Assembly (NCBI GenBank): GCA_946122785.1
Contig: CAMGYJ010000010.1
Location: forward strand, 13,925,467-13,989,466
Direction: 5' to 3'
Source: Linum tenue
Taxonomy: Eukaryota; Streptophyta; Magnoliopsida; Malpighiales; Linaceae
DNA: 64,000 nt
Part shown: positions 19,901 through 31,179 of the stretch, piece by piece
Numbering within the stretch: the stretch's first letter is position 1
Layout: the number at the start of each line of letters is the position of its first letter
Program-made: the position numbers and the translations under genes
The notes under the pieces: generated by a model
Databases searched by the model: none
What the model saw: the letters and a program-made list of their open reading frames with translations, nothing else
Told to the model about the DNA's origin: nothing

Positions 19901-22346
19901 CGGAGCGCCTCCTCCTTTTCTTGAGACAAGTTTCTGCGCTTCTGTTGCACGGGCTTTTTCCCTACTTCCACCGCAAGCTTGTGCACTGCCACGTCTGGAG
20001 AAACGCCGGGCATATCTTGGGCGCCCCACGCGAATAACTCCCCAAACTCCCTCAGTAGTTCGATCAGAGGCGCCTTCATTACTTCAGGGGCCTGTGCCGA
20101 AATTCGCACTTGTCTCTCCGGGCACCCTTCGTCCAAGGCTACGACAAGTTCGTCGTCTAAGGCTTCCGCCCTAGGCGCCTCCTCAGGGCGGATGTCGATA
20201 GCGTTGACCCGATGTTTGCGAACGCGGCTCCTTGGGTCTTCTTCTCGGGCGTATCGTGGAACATTTCTTCCCCTGGAAATGCCTATGCCCTGGGGTGCTA
20301 CAAACTTCAGCGTCTGGTGACAAGTGGACGCCACGCCATTGAATTGTGCTAATAGCGGACGACCAAGTATCACATTGTAGGGTGATGGGCAGTCCACAAT
20401 CCCAAACTCCACCGCATGCGTCACACAATGTGTCTCATCTCGAAGGGTCACTGGTAGACGTACGCGCCCAATGACCTGGGCCGGCGCACCGGAAAACCCA
20501 ATCAAAACCGAACTCGAGGGACGTACCAATTCAGGCGCCAGTTGCATGCGCTCAAACGTGCTCTTGAAGAGGACATCCATGGAGCTGCCAGTGTCAACTA
20601 ACATCCTTTTCACCTTACATCCTGCTATCACCCCATGTATCTCCAAAGCTTCCTCTGATGGGATCTGGCACGCCTCGTCCGGCTCTTGGTTGAAGTTGAT
20701 TTGCACTGCTTCCCTTGCTTCGATTGATGCGGATCTCAGGCGCCTAGACCTTTCTAGCTTCTCCCTCAAGTCTACAGTGCCGGTTATGGATTCGACCGTG
20801 AGCCTAACGCGACTCGGCTTTCCCTCTTGGTCCACTTCAAACGGGGGGGGGGGGGGGGGGGGGGGCGGTATCATCGGCTCCTGTGGGGTCCTTGGCCTTT
20901 CAGGCGCCTCATGGGTCCTTGGGGCTTCATGCATCTTTGAGTTCCTCGTGACTTCCGGCGCCTGCCTCGTCACGTACGTCCGGTGGGTCCTGTCTTCTGC
21001 CCTCCTAACAAAGTCATTGAGCATGCCCTTGTCCGCTAAAGCCTGTAATTCGGCCTTAAGTTGGTAGCAGTCGGCCGTGTAGTGCCCCTTGTCGCGATGA
21101 AAGTCACAATACCTATCAAGGTTCTTCTCGTTTGGTTGGCCGCGCATGGGCCCCGGCCACCGTATGTGGTAGCCCCTATCCTTCACGTACTGTAGTACGT
21201 TTTTTAGCGTATCATTATATTCCGTAAAATTGGCTGAGCTTCTCGGCATGGGGCGAGGCGCCTCGGGTCTTCTTTGCGGACCAAAATTCCCAGACGGCAC
21301 CCGGGGCGCCTGCCTTGCCTCCAATTCGTCTCCCCTCAGGCGCCTCTTTTCAGCTCTCCTCGCCGCCAACGTCTCCTCCAACATGATTACCTTCTGCACC
21401 CTTCGGTCCAGGTCTTCTGTGGACACCACATCCCGCTTAGAAAGGACTCGGCAGAGTTCTTCGCTCGAGGTACAAGCGTCTAAGCAAACCCCCAGTACCG
21501 CCGGTTGGACATCCTTGACCGCCATGGCTACAGAGATCCACCGGTCGTAAAATTCTCTGAGCGCCTCCCCTTCCCTCTGCTTTACCTTGAACAATGCGCC
21601 TATGGTTAGTGTCCGACGCTTCCTACTTGCGAATTTGGACAAAAATAACTCCGCAAACTGCTCAAAACATTCTATGCGCCCCTCTTCGATTTGGTGGTAC
21701 CAATCCAATACTACGCCTGCAAACGTGGATGGGAACACCTTGCATAACGTGGCGTCTGAGCTGTTGTAAAGTTGCATATTCGTGAAGTAGCTGTTAAATG
21801 ATCTTCTGGGTCCGCCACGCCGTCGTAACTGGGTAACGGGCGAATTGTGGTTCCCGCCGGTTCCACTAGGATGCTTCGCGCCAATGGTTGCCGGACTCCG
21901 AACCGCTTGGCGATTCTTCTAGGCGCCCACAAGTCTTCTGGCTCCGCCTGGGTATGCTCAGCGGGCATTTTCCAGGCGCGTGAACGCCTTGGTACGTCAT
22001 GTCCTTGATCAGCTTGGTATGGGTGCCCGTGTTGCAAAGATTCCGAATCCTCCCCCATTCTTTCTCGCTTCCTAGCTCCTGGGCTATGCATCATCACGTC
22101 CTCACTTCGCTCCCCATCCAACTCCCTTCTGAGCGCCGCAATGGCCCGATCTTGGTCGGCTATAATTCGAAATAGCTCTCTCTTCGTCAAGGATTCTCCT
22201 TCATCCGCCGATAGGCGCCCAGGGCTCGCTTCCCCTTCCGCCTCCATGTTCAACTCCCGGCTCGGTTGCTGCTCGCCTTCCTCATGACTCGAGTTGTTCA
22301 ACCTCGAAACGTCTTCCCCGTCGTTCGCAACGTTCAAGTTTTCCAT
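16918..22346 (-). pseudogene. Tat gag-pol polyprotein with two disabling breaks
   Basis: ATG at 22346-22344 opens gag 25 bases after the LTR. A one-base deletion near 21790 shifts the frame inside the gag capsid region. The frame then runs from 21777 with DWYHQIEEGRIECFEQF and a C/H-rich YCDFHRDKGHYTADCYQLK motif. The protease has DTGSS at 20581-20595. Reverse transcriptase has DWRMCVDFTNLNRACPTDAY and YVDD at 19483-19494. A TGA at 18880-18882 interrupts RNase H. The same frame then resumes with a second RNase H (QVHVDGAASRVGAG, about 18680-18290). It goes on to the integrase zinc finger (HX4H...CX2C, about 17980-17880) and the integrase core with its acidic residues (MDLLGP, TDHGKQF, NGQAEAANKS). 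It stops at TAG 16918-16920. The family encodes the enzymes for reverse transcription and insertion; this copy cannot make the full protein. Confidence 0.93.
20843..20865. repeat. poly-G tract, 23 bases
   Basis: On the minus strand it encodes a run of Pro between gag and protease of the Tat polyprotein. The length keeps the frame open here. Confidence 0.95.
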
Positions 22347-22352
22347 GCCGCC

Positions 22353-22370
22353 CCCTTCCTGGCGCGCCAA
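22353..22370 (-). other. primer binding site of the Tat element
   Basis: The minus strand reads TTGGCGCGCCAGGAAGGGG one base after the LTR end, with a GGCGCGCC palindrome inside it. This is the tRNA-primed start of reverse transcription. Which tRNA pairs here is not decided. Confidence 0.75.
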
Positions 22371-22371
22371 T

Positions 22372-22927
22372 TGTTTGTGCCACGTTCCTTTTGTCCCACC
22401 CCACTAGATCTCGACCCTTTCGTGCTCACTCGGGGCGCCCGGATCCTGCAAGGACAAGCGCCTAAAGGGCTTGGGAATGCCCGTTAGCACTCCGACGCCC
22501 AAGTCAGAACCAAGTCTAGAGAGAGAAGTATAAAGTAGGGTTTTAGTGTGAGCAACCAACCTGCATAAATGCTATCGACTGCCCCTATTTATACTCACCG
22601 AACCCGAGGTTGATCTCCGCCACGTCACCATCCTCATTTAATGCTCTGTGCCCCTCTGTGAGACAGCTAACCGCCCTGTCAGGCTCCTGACACCTGACAG
22701 GCATCCCACAGCTCTGCCAGGCTCCTGACACATGACAGGCGCCCGCAGGCAGTGGTCCGCCAGCCAGTTCACCGCCACCTGTCTTTTGGTGCTTCATTCT
22801 TAAGATTTCTTCTCTTGTTTGGGCCCAAGGGCCACTAGTGGATATTGACTCTTATCTTTTGGGCCTTTCCCCCCAACTCCTTCTTTGGGAGCCCAAACCC
22901 TTAGCTTGCTGGGCAATACCCCCAACA
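22372..22927 (-). repeat. right LTR (5' LTR) of the Tat element
   Basis: 556 bases, TG to CA. In the element's own orientation this is the promoter LTR, with a TATAAATAGG box on the minus strand at about 22586-22597. Confidence 0.95.
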
Positions 22928-22944
22928 ATAATAATCATTCAAGT

Positions 22945-23227
22945 GGATTAGGTGAAGTTCGGGTTGAGTCGGTCGGATTCGGGTCAATCGGGTTTGGGTT
23001 AATCGGGTTGCGGGTTAATCAGTTCGGGTTAATCGGGTTGGGGATCATTCGGGTTGCGGGTTAGTCAGGTTGTGGGGTCATCGGGTTGCGATCGGGCGGG
23101 TTACGGGTTGTTGACTTTTAGTCAATTCGGATTGCGATCGGGTTGTGGGTCGAATTGATTGGACGGGTTAGTCGGGTCAGATTAATCGGACGGGTTAGTT
23201 GGGTCGGGTTATGTTTTGACACCTATA
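22945..23227. repeat. CGGGTTAATCGGGTT-type degenerate repeat, hAT-like end
   Basis: CGGGTT recurs about twenty times in 260 bases, mixed with AATC and GGTC. It ends with GTTTTGACACCTATA, a tip often seen at plant DNA-element ends. The partner end was probably separated when the Tat element inserted just to the left. 23228-23890 is AT-rich, with no gene apart from the PUP downstream region. Confidence 0.5.
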
Positions 23228-23900
23228 CTAACAAAGGAAAGAAACAAAACTATCAAGTATGCTTGATAAGAGTTTAGAAAAAATAAAGTTGAGGGAAATA
23301 AATTATTTTTTATCAATATAAAGGTTCATCATGGAAGGTGAGTAGTGTGTTTAAAGAGAGGGTCAATGGCCCCGTAATCATAATTAATCACTGTCACCGG
23401 AAAGAAGGATTCAATACATAGTCAATCAACCAAACAGTTTTTCTTTGTACAAACTCTTTTATTACTGGGTAGGAATTAGGTTATACTGCTTTTGTCTACC
23501 ATGCATGCATGCAACAACAGGATTGTCTTCATACCATACGCATGTATTCATCTTTAGTTTATCCAATTAACACAAGCCCCATCATCATTCATCACATCTT
23601 ATCATCTGAAATTATTGTTTCGAGAGTTGGACGAATAATAATGCATGGTGATCATAAAAGAAATAACATCAATTGTGACAAGACCACTCCAATTTGCATA
23701 AAGCTATATATCATTCATGATGCAACGGAAAACACTAGTGAACGTAACACGTACCCCACCACATAGAGATAGAGGAAGTAATTAAAGAGAGGGTCAAGAA
23801 TGAAACTAGTGACACACAACAACACTGACACACGAAATAGTACCGACACATTTGACACCTTTTTCTCTTCCCTTCCTCAACCATTTGTCTTTCTCACAAT

Positions 23901-23906
23901 TTTATT
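23901..23906 (-). terminator. possible polyadenylation signal of the PUP gene
   Basis: AATAAA on the minus strand, about 210 bases after the PUP stop codon. Distance and orientation fit a plant 3' end, but nothing else confirms it. Confidence 0.35.
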
Positions 23907-24115
23907 CACTAGCAAAGGGGCCGTGGGATCGATGGGAGCTCATAGCTAAGAAAGCTCTCATGACCCGTCTCCCTCCTCCTAATCACTATCACATTTTTTA
24001 GGGTGACGTGCTGGACAAGAAATAAAGGAAGGAAAGAAAGGAAGCCTTTCTTTCTTTCCCAACAACAACAACAACAATACTTCTTTCGATGATGACGTGG
24101 CAGCGAACTGGCCGG

Positions 24116-26479
24116 TTACACGTGGCCCTCCTCTTTGTGGACTTGAGATAGTTCATGATCTTCTTGGTTACATTTGGCCTGTTTCTTGGCCTTGTAGCCT
24201 CCATAGAGGTGAGACGCGAACCCCCAGAGGCACAGCGCCAACGCCATTCCCTTCTCCGCGTTGAACCCTTCCCTTAAGGTGATGACCGCGAAAACCTGTT
24301 GAACGGGGACTAACAGTGCCGTGATGATGCCGGCGAACAGAGAAGACGAGCTCAACACCACTCCAAGGCTCCCAATGATCATTATCTGCAGCGCCACGGT
24401 TGCCAGGATCAGGATCATGTAGTACTTCCCCTCGCCCAGCCCGAATTGGGCTGCCTCTTCGCCCAGTGTCTGCATCATTATACGCATACACAAGTTGGTT
24501 TGTTTCACAACTTTGATCAGTTTTGGTGTCTTCCATTAATTATACGAAGTCCTAATTAAACATAATTCAAATGAATTGGGTTTTTTTTTTTAACTCAACT
24601 TGCAAAAAAGTTTCTTTTAAAAAAAAATAAAGATGATAAAGTTAAAGCAAAAACACTAATTCTATCCAATTTTTAATTAACTATTCATGACTGGGCCTAA
24701 GAATCATTATATATAAAAATGAATTCCATAAAGCGGATTTTTTTTTTTAAAATATTTTCCCCTCTAAAAAATAATGGTATACAGGAGATGAGCTGTTATT
24801 ACTTTAGGATGCATTGGATTGCGTCAGGTGACTATTGCACCAATGTAATTATTGACAGAGTTCATATGGGTTTGGTTACATATGCCAGAGGCGGCGCCAT
24901 TTTCAACGAAATTGCATAACTACGCGCGGATTGTCCTGAAGTGAATTTTAGTGTTATTGGTAGATATAGTAATAGCTTGGTGGTTAGGAAGACCCTTCTT
25001 ATATTATACTAGTTTGGCTTGTTTTGATTTATTAAGCCAGCTATCAACCATTTATCAACTAATTATTTATGGCTAAATTTTATCTTATCTCTCACCAATT
25101 CAAGCTTTCTAAAACGTTCTTCTAATTACTTATAAAAAAATAGAACACGATCTGGTTAGTTTAATATAAAACCTTACCAAGATATTCTTTAGAAAAAGCT
25201 ACACGAAACGTACCCAGTTTATTCTACTTTGATTTTAAAAAAAAAAACACAATACTTTTTATAGGTTATTAAGAGAGAAGAAATCCACCCTAAATTTAAA
25301 ACTATATCACTAGACCAAAAGTACGGACCACCGTACAACTAACTCAAGCCCTCGTAATATTGATTTTAAGGAAAGAACCACCGTAAATACAATACACAAA
25401 CTATATATATATATAATCGTTCAACAATCATAAGAAAAGAAAAAAGAAAAGAATACTCACTTGAGTTTTTGATTGCATAAAACAAGAAATCCCAAAAGTT
25501 TGTGTGTTTTAACTTTAAGAAGGTAAATTCGAGTGACAAAAAGAACCAACAATAATACCCATGTAAACATGCGTTTTGTCGTTTTCCAACCGTCCAAGAA
25601 AGTAAAAAGAAACAAAAAAATAAAAATCAAAACAGTAATGAATTGAACCTCTAGCTAGCATGCGAACGTAGTAGTAAGTAGTAGTAAATACGCATTAATA
25701 AATATAATATAATATACCTCAAAGTCCTTATTGATGATCATGGGGAGGGTACAGAACAAGGTGGATGACATGGATATAACGAACTGAACTTGCATCACGA
25801 TGTCGAAGGTGATGGGGACACCCGCTTTGTTCTGCGTGTACTCCAGCAATGTCATGAACAGCCCGTGGAAGCAGGCCGCCCCGATGGTCATGAAGAACCC
25901 TAACACGTACTTGCTCAGCGGCTCCCCCTTGGGCACGTCTTTGTCCATGTGGAACCCCAGGATGATGGACCCAAACGTCATCAACACGACGGCGTTTATG
26001 GAGTAGTGGGTGAACTTCTGCCTCACGATGATGAACGCGAAGACGGCGGTGAAGGCCAGCTGGGAGGAGCTGACGAGGGAATTCACGGACACCGGGAGGA
26101 AGGCGGTTCCGAAGGAGTAGAGGTAGCTGTTGAAGCCCAGAACGAGGCCCAACAGCAAGCTGGCGCAGAACAGCCACCTGGTGAGGAAGAAGCGGCTGCC
26201 CTTGGGCCTGCTGGACTTGGCGGCCTGGTACGATATGGCGATGGGGAAGATCAAGATTGGGAAGCCCGCCGTGACGGTCCAAGCCGAGAGCCACCGCTTT
26301 TTGCCGCCGTGGAGGAAGTACATCCGGGAAAGCAACGGGCCCGCCACCTGCCCGACTGTGAGCAACAGGCAGTTCAACAGCAACAGGAATAGCTTGATGT
26401 GGTTTGGCTTTTTAGCGGGTTGATGGGGCTTTGCTTCTTCCGTGTTGATGCTCATTTTGGTCGCTTGCTCCGCTTCCAT
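24116..26479 (-). CDS. purine permease (PUP family) transporter, two exons, intact
   Basis: Exon 1 is 26479-25718 and exon 2 is 24469-24116. The 1248-base intron has GT and AG borders and phase 0. The joined frame gives 371 residues, the usual PUP length. PUPs belong to the drug/metabolite transporter superfamily. They carry purines, and in some members cytokinins or pyridoxine-like compounds, across the plasma membrane. About ten hydrophobic segments are visible, starting with LFLLLLNCLLLTVGQVAGPL. Conserved stretches include FNSYLYSFGTAFLPVSVNSL, SSSQLAFTAVFAFIIV, and in exon 2 FGLGEGKYY and AEKGMALALCLWGFASHLYG. The first in-frame ATG is at 26479; an open TTG-led extension upstream is not needed. 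No stop, frameshift or missing conserved segment is seen. It is the only intact host gene here. The substrate cannot be read from sequence. Confidence 0.93.
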
Positions 26480-26611
26480 ATCCAATATTGGAACTATAGA
26501 AAGATAGGGAGTGACTACCGAGCGAGTGGGTTCTAGCTAGTTTGGGGAGACAGGGAGAAAGGCAGGTTTAGGTATATAGATAGATAGCTATTGAGTGCGG
26601 CCAGGAGCATG

Positions 26612-26619
26612 TTTATATA
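26612..26619 (-). promoter_or_regulatory. TATA box of the PUP gene
   Basis: TATATAAA on the minus strand, 133 bases upstream of the PUP ATG, leaving room for a leader of about 100 bases. From here to 27110 no gene is seen. Confidence 0.6.
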
Positions 26620-27112
26620 TAGTGTGGTGGATGGTGGCTTTTGGAGTTGGGACACTTGGCTTTCAATTACCACAACTTGTCAACAATCAATTACGATATG
26701 ATATTATATCTCCTCCAATCCAATTATATATTTTGGCAGCTTTGATTTGTGTGATTAAAGTGAGGGGGAAAAGGAGAAGATAGCTTTGATTCGATTATAG
26801 TTACACCAGCAGTCGATAATAGACTACAAAGTACCGAGCTTGAATGGTGTATTTTAGGTCACGGTCGTCGATAAATGCCTCGATTGTGATTAGCAGGAGG
26901 TGCGGAGACCGGGTTTAAATTTTACTCGTCGATAAATAACACCCTCTTTTAACATTGTTGAAATGAGTTTAAATTATCTTGCCCAATTTGAATGCTGGTT
27001 GGAATGGAGTGTAGTGACCTCTAATTACAAGTCTAAATACTTTAGGGATCACTTTGTATTTTTTCCTTCTCTCCACGTTGCATGTATAGGAGAGTTAGGG
27101 TAATTTATTTAC

Positions 27113-27435
27113 ATGGCTGGAGCAGCCCCACTCATCTTTATGTGGGCGAATTACTCAGTGATGTTAATTATATATGGTGAGTGGGTAGTGGATTTTACCG
27201 ACTCGCTCATCGCAACGAACAAGTTATGTTTCGTGGATGGAAGCCTCCATGTGGCTCAATCTCAACCTGAAACCGAGCCGTGGAGGCAGTGCAACACTAT
27301 GTTCAAGGGTTGGCTGAAAACCTCTATGATGAAAGAAATTCGCAGCAACATGCAATCCGCATCCACTGTGCGCGAAATAAAGGTCGATTTGTAGTCTCGA
27401 TTTGGTCACAGCAGCGTGTCGTGCCTGTATGAGCA
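27113..27435 (+). mobile_element. Ty1/copia gag fragment
   Basis: The plus frame reads DSLIATNKLCFVDGSLHVAQ, then WRQCNTMFKGWLKTSMMKEI, and after a stop SRFGHSSVSCLYE. This is the N-terminal copia gag domain (the FVDGS, W..CN..V..W and F.......LY pattern). It ends abruptly near 27435. No LTR or zinc knuckle adjoins it. Confidence 0.65.
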
Positions 27436-27449
27436 CTAGTGGACGATAA

Positions 27450-28536
27450 TTTCTCTTCAGCAGGAGAAGGCGTCTGTTTCAGCGTTCTATACAAAGATGT
27501 GAGGGTAGTAGATTATTGCCTACTACTGTTGAGGCTATGATGTGTGCAAGGAGTTGGCTGCAACCCGAGGTGAACAAAGGTAATAAAAAAAAAGCTCATT
27601 CAAAATGTGAAATCTTATTCAAATGCATAAAATAGTGTATTCCAGTATTTACTTATTTCTTCATTTGTGTTTTAGGTAATGTTGATTCTGTGACTACTTT
27701 GGAAGGGTGTTTTACTATGTTGAATCTTGGTGGAGATGAGATTGAGACTGAAAATGATTTGGAAGGTAATGATTTTATTTGTTACTATGATTAATTGCTT
27801 GGTTAAGTTTCAATGGAATAATAATTTTGATTCTTTTCTTTATCTTGGGCAGAAGATACAAATGGGATTGGGAGGCCTTATCTTGATTGAGTACTTGACT
27901 AGGATTGCTGGGAACTTTCTGCTGTTGTGTTGTGCTTCTGCTACTATGATTCGTTGTTGGTGCTTCTGTGTTGTGTTCGTGTTTCTGCTGGAGTGCTGGT
28001 CTGCTACTGTTGGAGTGCTGATGAAGTGCTGGTCTGCTACTGCTGGCATCTTGCTACTGGTCTGCTGGTCTATTCATGTTTCTGCTGGCCTGCTGCTGTA
28101 GTGCTGCTGGAGTGCTACTAGTGTGCTGCTGCAGAGGGTTGCTGCTCCTTTATTTTTCTTGCTTTAAATGTTGTTTTGATTGTTGATAGTAGACTTTCAT
28201 GGATGTTGATGGATGATAGATTATGGATGTTGCTTTGATAGTTTGTTGGTTATCACTTAGAAGTTTGAACGATGCAGTTTGCTAGTTTCAATTTCAATGA
28301 AGTTCAATGGTTTTCTTTTAGTTTCATTCTGGTTTTCAAGTTTTAGTTTTATATGTGTGTAGCGGGTAAAACACGACCAACCGGGTAATACCCAAACCCG
28401 GACGGATACGGGGATGGATAGTGATTTAGTATCCATTGGCCATTTCGGACGGGTACGGGTAATACCCGTTTATAATTAAGGGAAGGGCTCGAAGAGCTAC
28501 TACCTGGCCCCATACCCACCCGTTGCCATGCCTAGT
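27450..28536 (+). mobile_element. hAT transposase C-terminal fragment and right end
   Basis: SRLLPTTVEAMMCARSWLQP near 27510-27570 is the hAT-family dimerisation motif at the C-terminus of the transposase. Exon-like pieces follow, with GT-AG borders around 27580-27675 (TLEGCFTMLNLGGDEIE). The far right carries GGGTAATACCC and ACCCGGACGG words and ends in GTTGCCATGCCTAG at 28536, a hAT-like tip. The left end and most of the transposase are missing. It lies between copia gag and copia reverse transcriptase pieces and may have inserted into one copia element. Confidence 0.55.
27925..28145. repeat. GTGCTG/CTGCTG-rich low-complexity block
   Basis: Degenerate copies of GTGCTG, CTGCTACTG and TGCTGGTCT fill about 220 bases inside the hAT relic. 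The open frames across it are by-products of the repeat. Confidence 0.8.
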
Positions 28537-28544
28537 TGTTTAGA

Positions 28545-30435
28545 CCCCTTATTTCATAGCTTCTTCCCATGCAATCGATGACGTAGAGGTTGACCAGCTG
28601 CAGGTTCCAACTCCGCCAACTGGGGTTGACAATCCTCTTGCTTCCGACGCGTCTCTAGGCACGTCCATGGAGCCTATTTCACCATCGTCTTCTCTTGCCG
28701 AATCGCCTTCGTAGTCAACCACCTCCTCGCTTCCTCCCACGATGGATAATGCCTCTTCTCTGGCTGTTTCGGAGCCACCACTTCCACGTTGCAGTGACCA
28801 AATTCAGTACCCATCTACTAGGCTCGCAGACTATGGCGTGGACCTACTCGAGGTTGCTCATCTCGCCACTGCCTTGTATCGCTTTGATGATTATCTCAAT
28901 TATCATCGACTTTTACTACTCACCATGCCTTTGTTGCTGCAGTCACCGTCGTCGACGAACTTAGGTACTTCTTTTAGGTCGTCCGTGATAAGCAATCGCA
29001 CGACACTATGCAACTTGAGATTTTAGTTTTAGAAGCTAATGTCACCTGGACCTTAGTTTATTTACCTCCAGGCAAGAAAGCCATTGATCGCAAGTGGGTT
29101 TACAAGATCAAATTCAATCTAGATGGATCCATTGAACACTTTAAGGCGCGTCTCATTGCCAAAGGCTTCACCTAGATATAAGGGGTTGACTACCATGATG
29201 TTTATACTCTGGTTGCCAAATTGGTCTCTGTTCGATGTCTCCTTGCCGTTTCTATCACCCGAGGTTGGCATATTCACCAGCTGGACGTAAATAATGCCTT
29301 TCTGCATGGCGATTTACAGGAAGAGGTTTACATGACCATTCCACAAGGCTTCTCGCATCCCGAGGACACTAAGGTATATCGTTTGAACAAATCCATCTAT
29401 GGTCTGCGTCAAGCCTCATGCAATTGGTATCATAATATCATCCAGGCATTACTCGAGTTCCAGTTTGTGAAAAGTTGAGCCCATCACGCCTTGTTCATAT
29501 ATCAGCGTGGTTATGTGTTCTTCACTGACCTCAAATATGCTTACGATGTTATTATTGCAACGAATGATCTCACATTCATTCAGCGGGTCAAAAATTTTCT
29601 TCATGATCGGCACATTATAAAAGAAATGGGTCCACTAAAGTATTTCCTTGGGATTGAGGTTGCCCGCTCTCCTAAAGGAATGGTTCTCTATCAACAGAAG
29701 TACGTGTTAGACATTCTCACTGCTGCATGTTTGGCTGCAGCTCGTCCTTGCTCAACTCCGATTGAGCAACAACATTGTCTGCGCCGTGATCCTTCTCCCC
29801 CAAAGCGCGATCCTACAATATACCGATGGCTAATTGGGTGTTTATTATATTTGACAGTCACCCGCCGTGACATCGTTTATGCAGTCAACCTTCTCATTTA
29901 GGCCATGCAGTCTCCTACTCATGCTCACGAGGATGCAACCATTCGTGTTCTCCGTTACCTAAAGGGTCTCCTGGCCATGGTACATTCCTATCTGCCACTT
30001 CTTCTCTTATGTTGATTGGTTTCTTCATCACTCTTGGTGGTTCCCCTATTTCCTAACGCACCAAGAAGCAGATAGTTGTCGCACATTCTTCCGTAGAGGC
30101 TGAGTATCAAGCAATGGCTAACGATGTCAGTGAGTTCATTTGGTTACGTTGGCTTTTTCGTGATCTTGGTGTTCCGTCTCCTGGTCCCACCGTGTTATAC
30201 TGCGATAACTAGGCTACACTTCACATTGCGGCTAATCCAGTCTAACACGAACGCACCAAACAAGTCGAGATGGACTACTACTTTGTCAGAGAACGTGTTA
30301 AATCACGTGAGATTACTCCTGCCAAAATTGCTACTTCCGACCAGCCTGCCGATTTGTTCACGAAAGGATTGTGTTGATCAGTTTCATCATCTCTTCGTCA
30401 AGTTCAGACTCATTGATATTCACTCCTTCGCTTGA
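28545..30435 (+). mobile_element. Ty1/copia pol fragment: reverse transcriptase and RNase H, dead
   Basis: The order is an INT-RT linker rich in Pro and Ser, then KKAIDRKWVYKIKFNLDGSI, LDVNNAFLHGDLQEEVYM and IYGLRQASCNWY. RNase H motifs follow (AEYQAMANDVSEF, HIAANP, ADLFTKGL). The catalytic YVDD box reads YAYD (about 29538-29549), so the first catalytic Asp is Tyr. There are several in-frame stops (for example near 29173, 29476 and 29900). The integrase and most of gag are missing. The copy is clearly inactive. Confidence 0.85.
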
Positions 30436-30439
30436 CGGG

Positions 30440-30575
30440 TATTGTAGTGATCTAATAAGGGAGAAATAAGATTTTTAGCCTGAGAGCTTCAAGCTCTCTG
30501 TGGAGTAGTCCCGTTCACATCGAACGGGGAAACCACGTAAATCTCATGTCGTGTTCATTCGATTTCATTTTATTC
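30440..30575 (+). repeat. copia LTR remnant (R-U5-like)
   Basis: After RNase H come AGCTTCAAGCTCTCTGTGG, TTCACATCGAACGGGGA and ACCACGTAAATCTCATGTCGT. ACCACGTAAATCTC is typical of the 3' half of plant copia LTRs. Borders and duplication were not found. 30576-31170 holds no recognisable gene. Confidence 0.45.
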
Positions 30576-31179
30576 ACCGAATTATACATGGAGAAATATT
30601 AGCTAACCAAACACAGAACCATTCTTAGCTCTTATGCATTGTTTTTCACGTGCTTCAATTTTCAAATACGATTATTAATTCATTCATGATTTCAAAAGTC
30701 CTAAGAAGTTTTGTACGTAATTTTAAAATTCTAAGGAGGTATTCCATCCTTCGTTAGTGGTTTATTAATTGGGAAGAACAACTTGTTATGCATATTGGTA
30801 TCATATATAAATAAGCTTTATCAATGTATACAAAATGTTAGTATGTTCATAAATTTAGTTAGTGTCATTTATAAACATTCGATACATAAGAATTTAGAGT
30901 ATGCATATGATGACTTAAAAAATGAATCATGACTTAGAGAAAATGGTTGATCACTTAGATTATATCCATGGTGACTTCCAAATCAACCATGACTCAGAGA
31001 AAATGGTCGACCGCTTCCCGTATGGCAAAAATACAACGAAACTCCACCACTAAAATGGTTCTTGTTTAATAATGTGCCAACCCACAATCTCATCATTAAA
31101 AATGCATCTTTGTTATTTGATCTTTCGATTGATTTCTTTTTGAAATTTATATCGTATGAAGTTCTTTATTTCACTCTCT

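Larger units (their letters stand above)
12544..22927 (-). mobile_element. complete Tat-type Ty3/gypsy retrotransposon, minus strand
   Basis: Two LTRs (12544-13098 and 22372-22927) bound a 9.3-kb interior and are flanked by the 5-bp duplication ATAAT (12539-12543 and 22928-22932). On the minus strand the order is LTR, primer site, gag, protease, reverse transcriptase, RNase H, a second RNase H, integrase, a non-coding spacer, and then a gene on the opposite strand before the last LTR. The second RNase H domain and the opposite-strand gene place it in the Tat lineage. The LTRs differ by about three substitutions and one single-base indel in 555 bases, so insertion is recent. A frameshift in gag and one stop before the second RNase H make this copy non-autonomous. 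Confidence 0.95.

Noticed and set aside
25728..26294. Long minus-strand open frame, 188 codons, overlapping the PUP first exon
   Set aside because: It is a different frame of the same GC-rich exon; its translation has no hydrophobic segments or known motif, while the PUP frame does.
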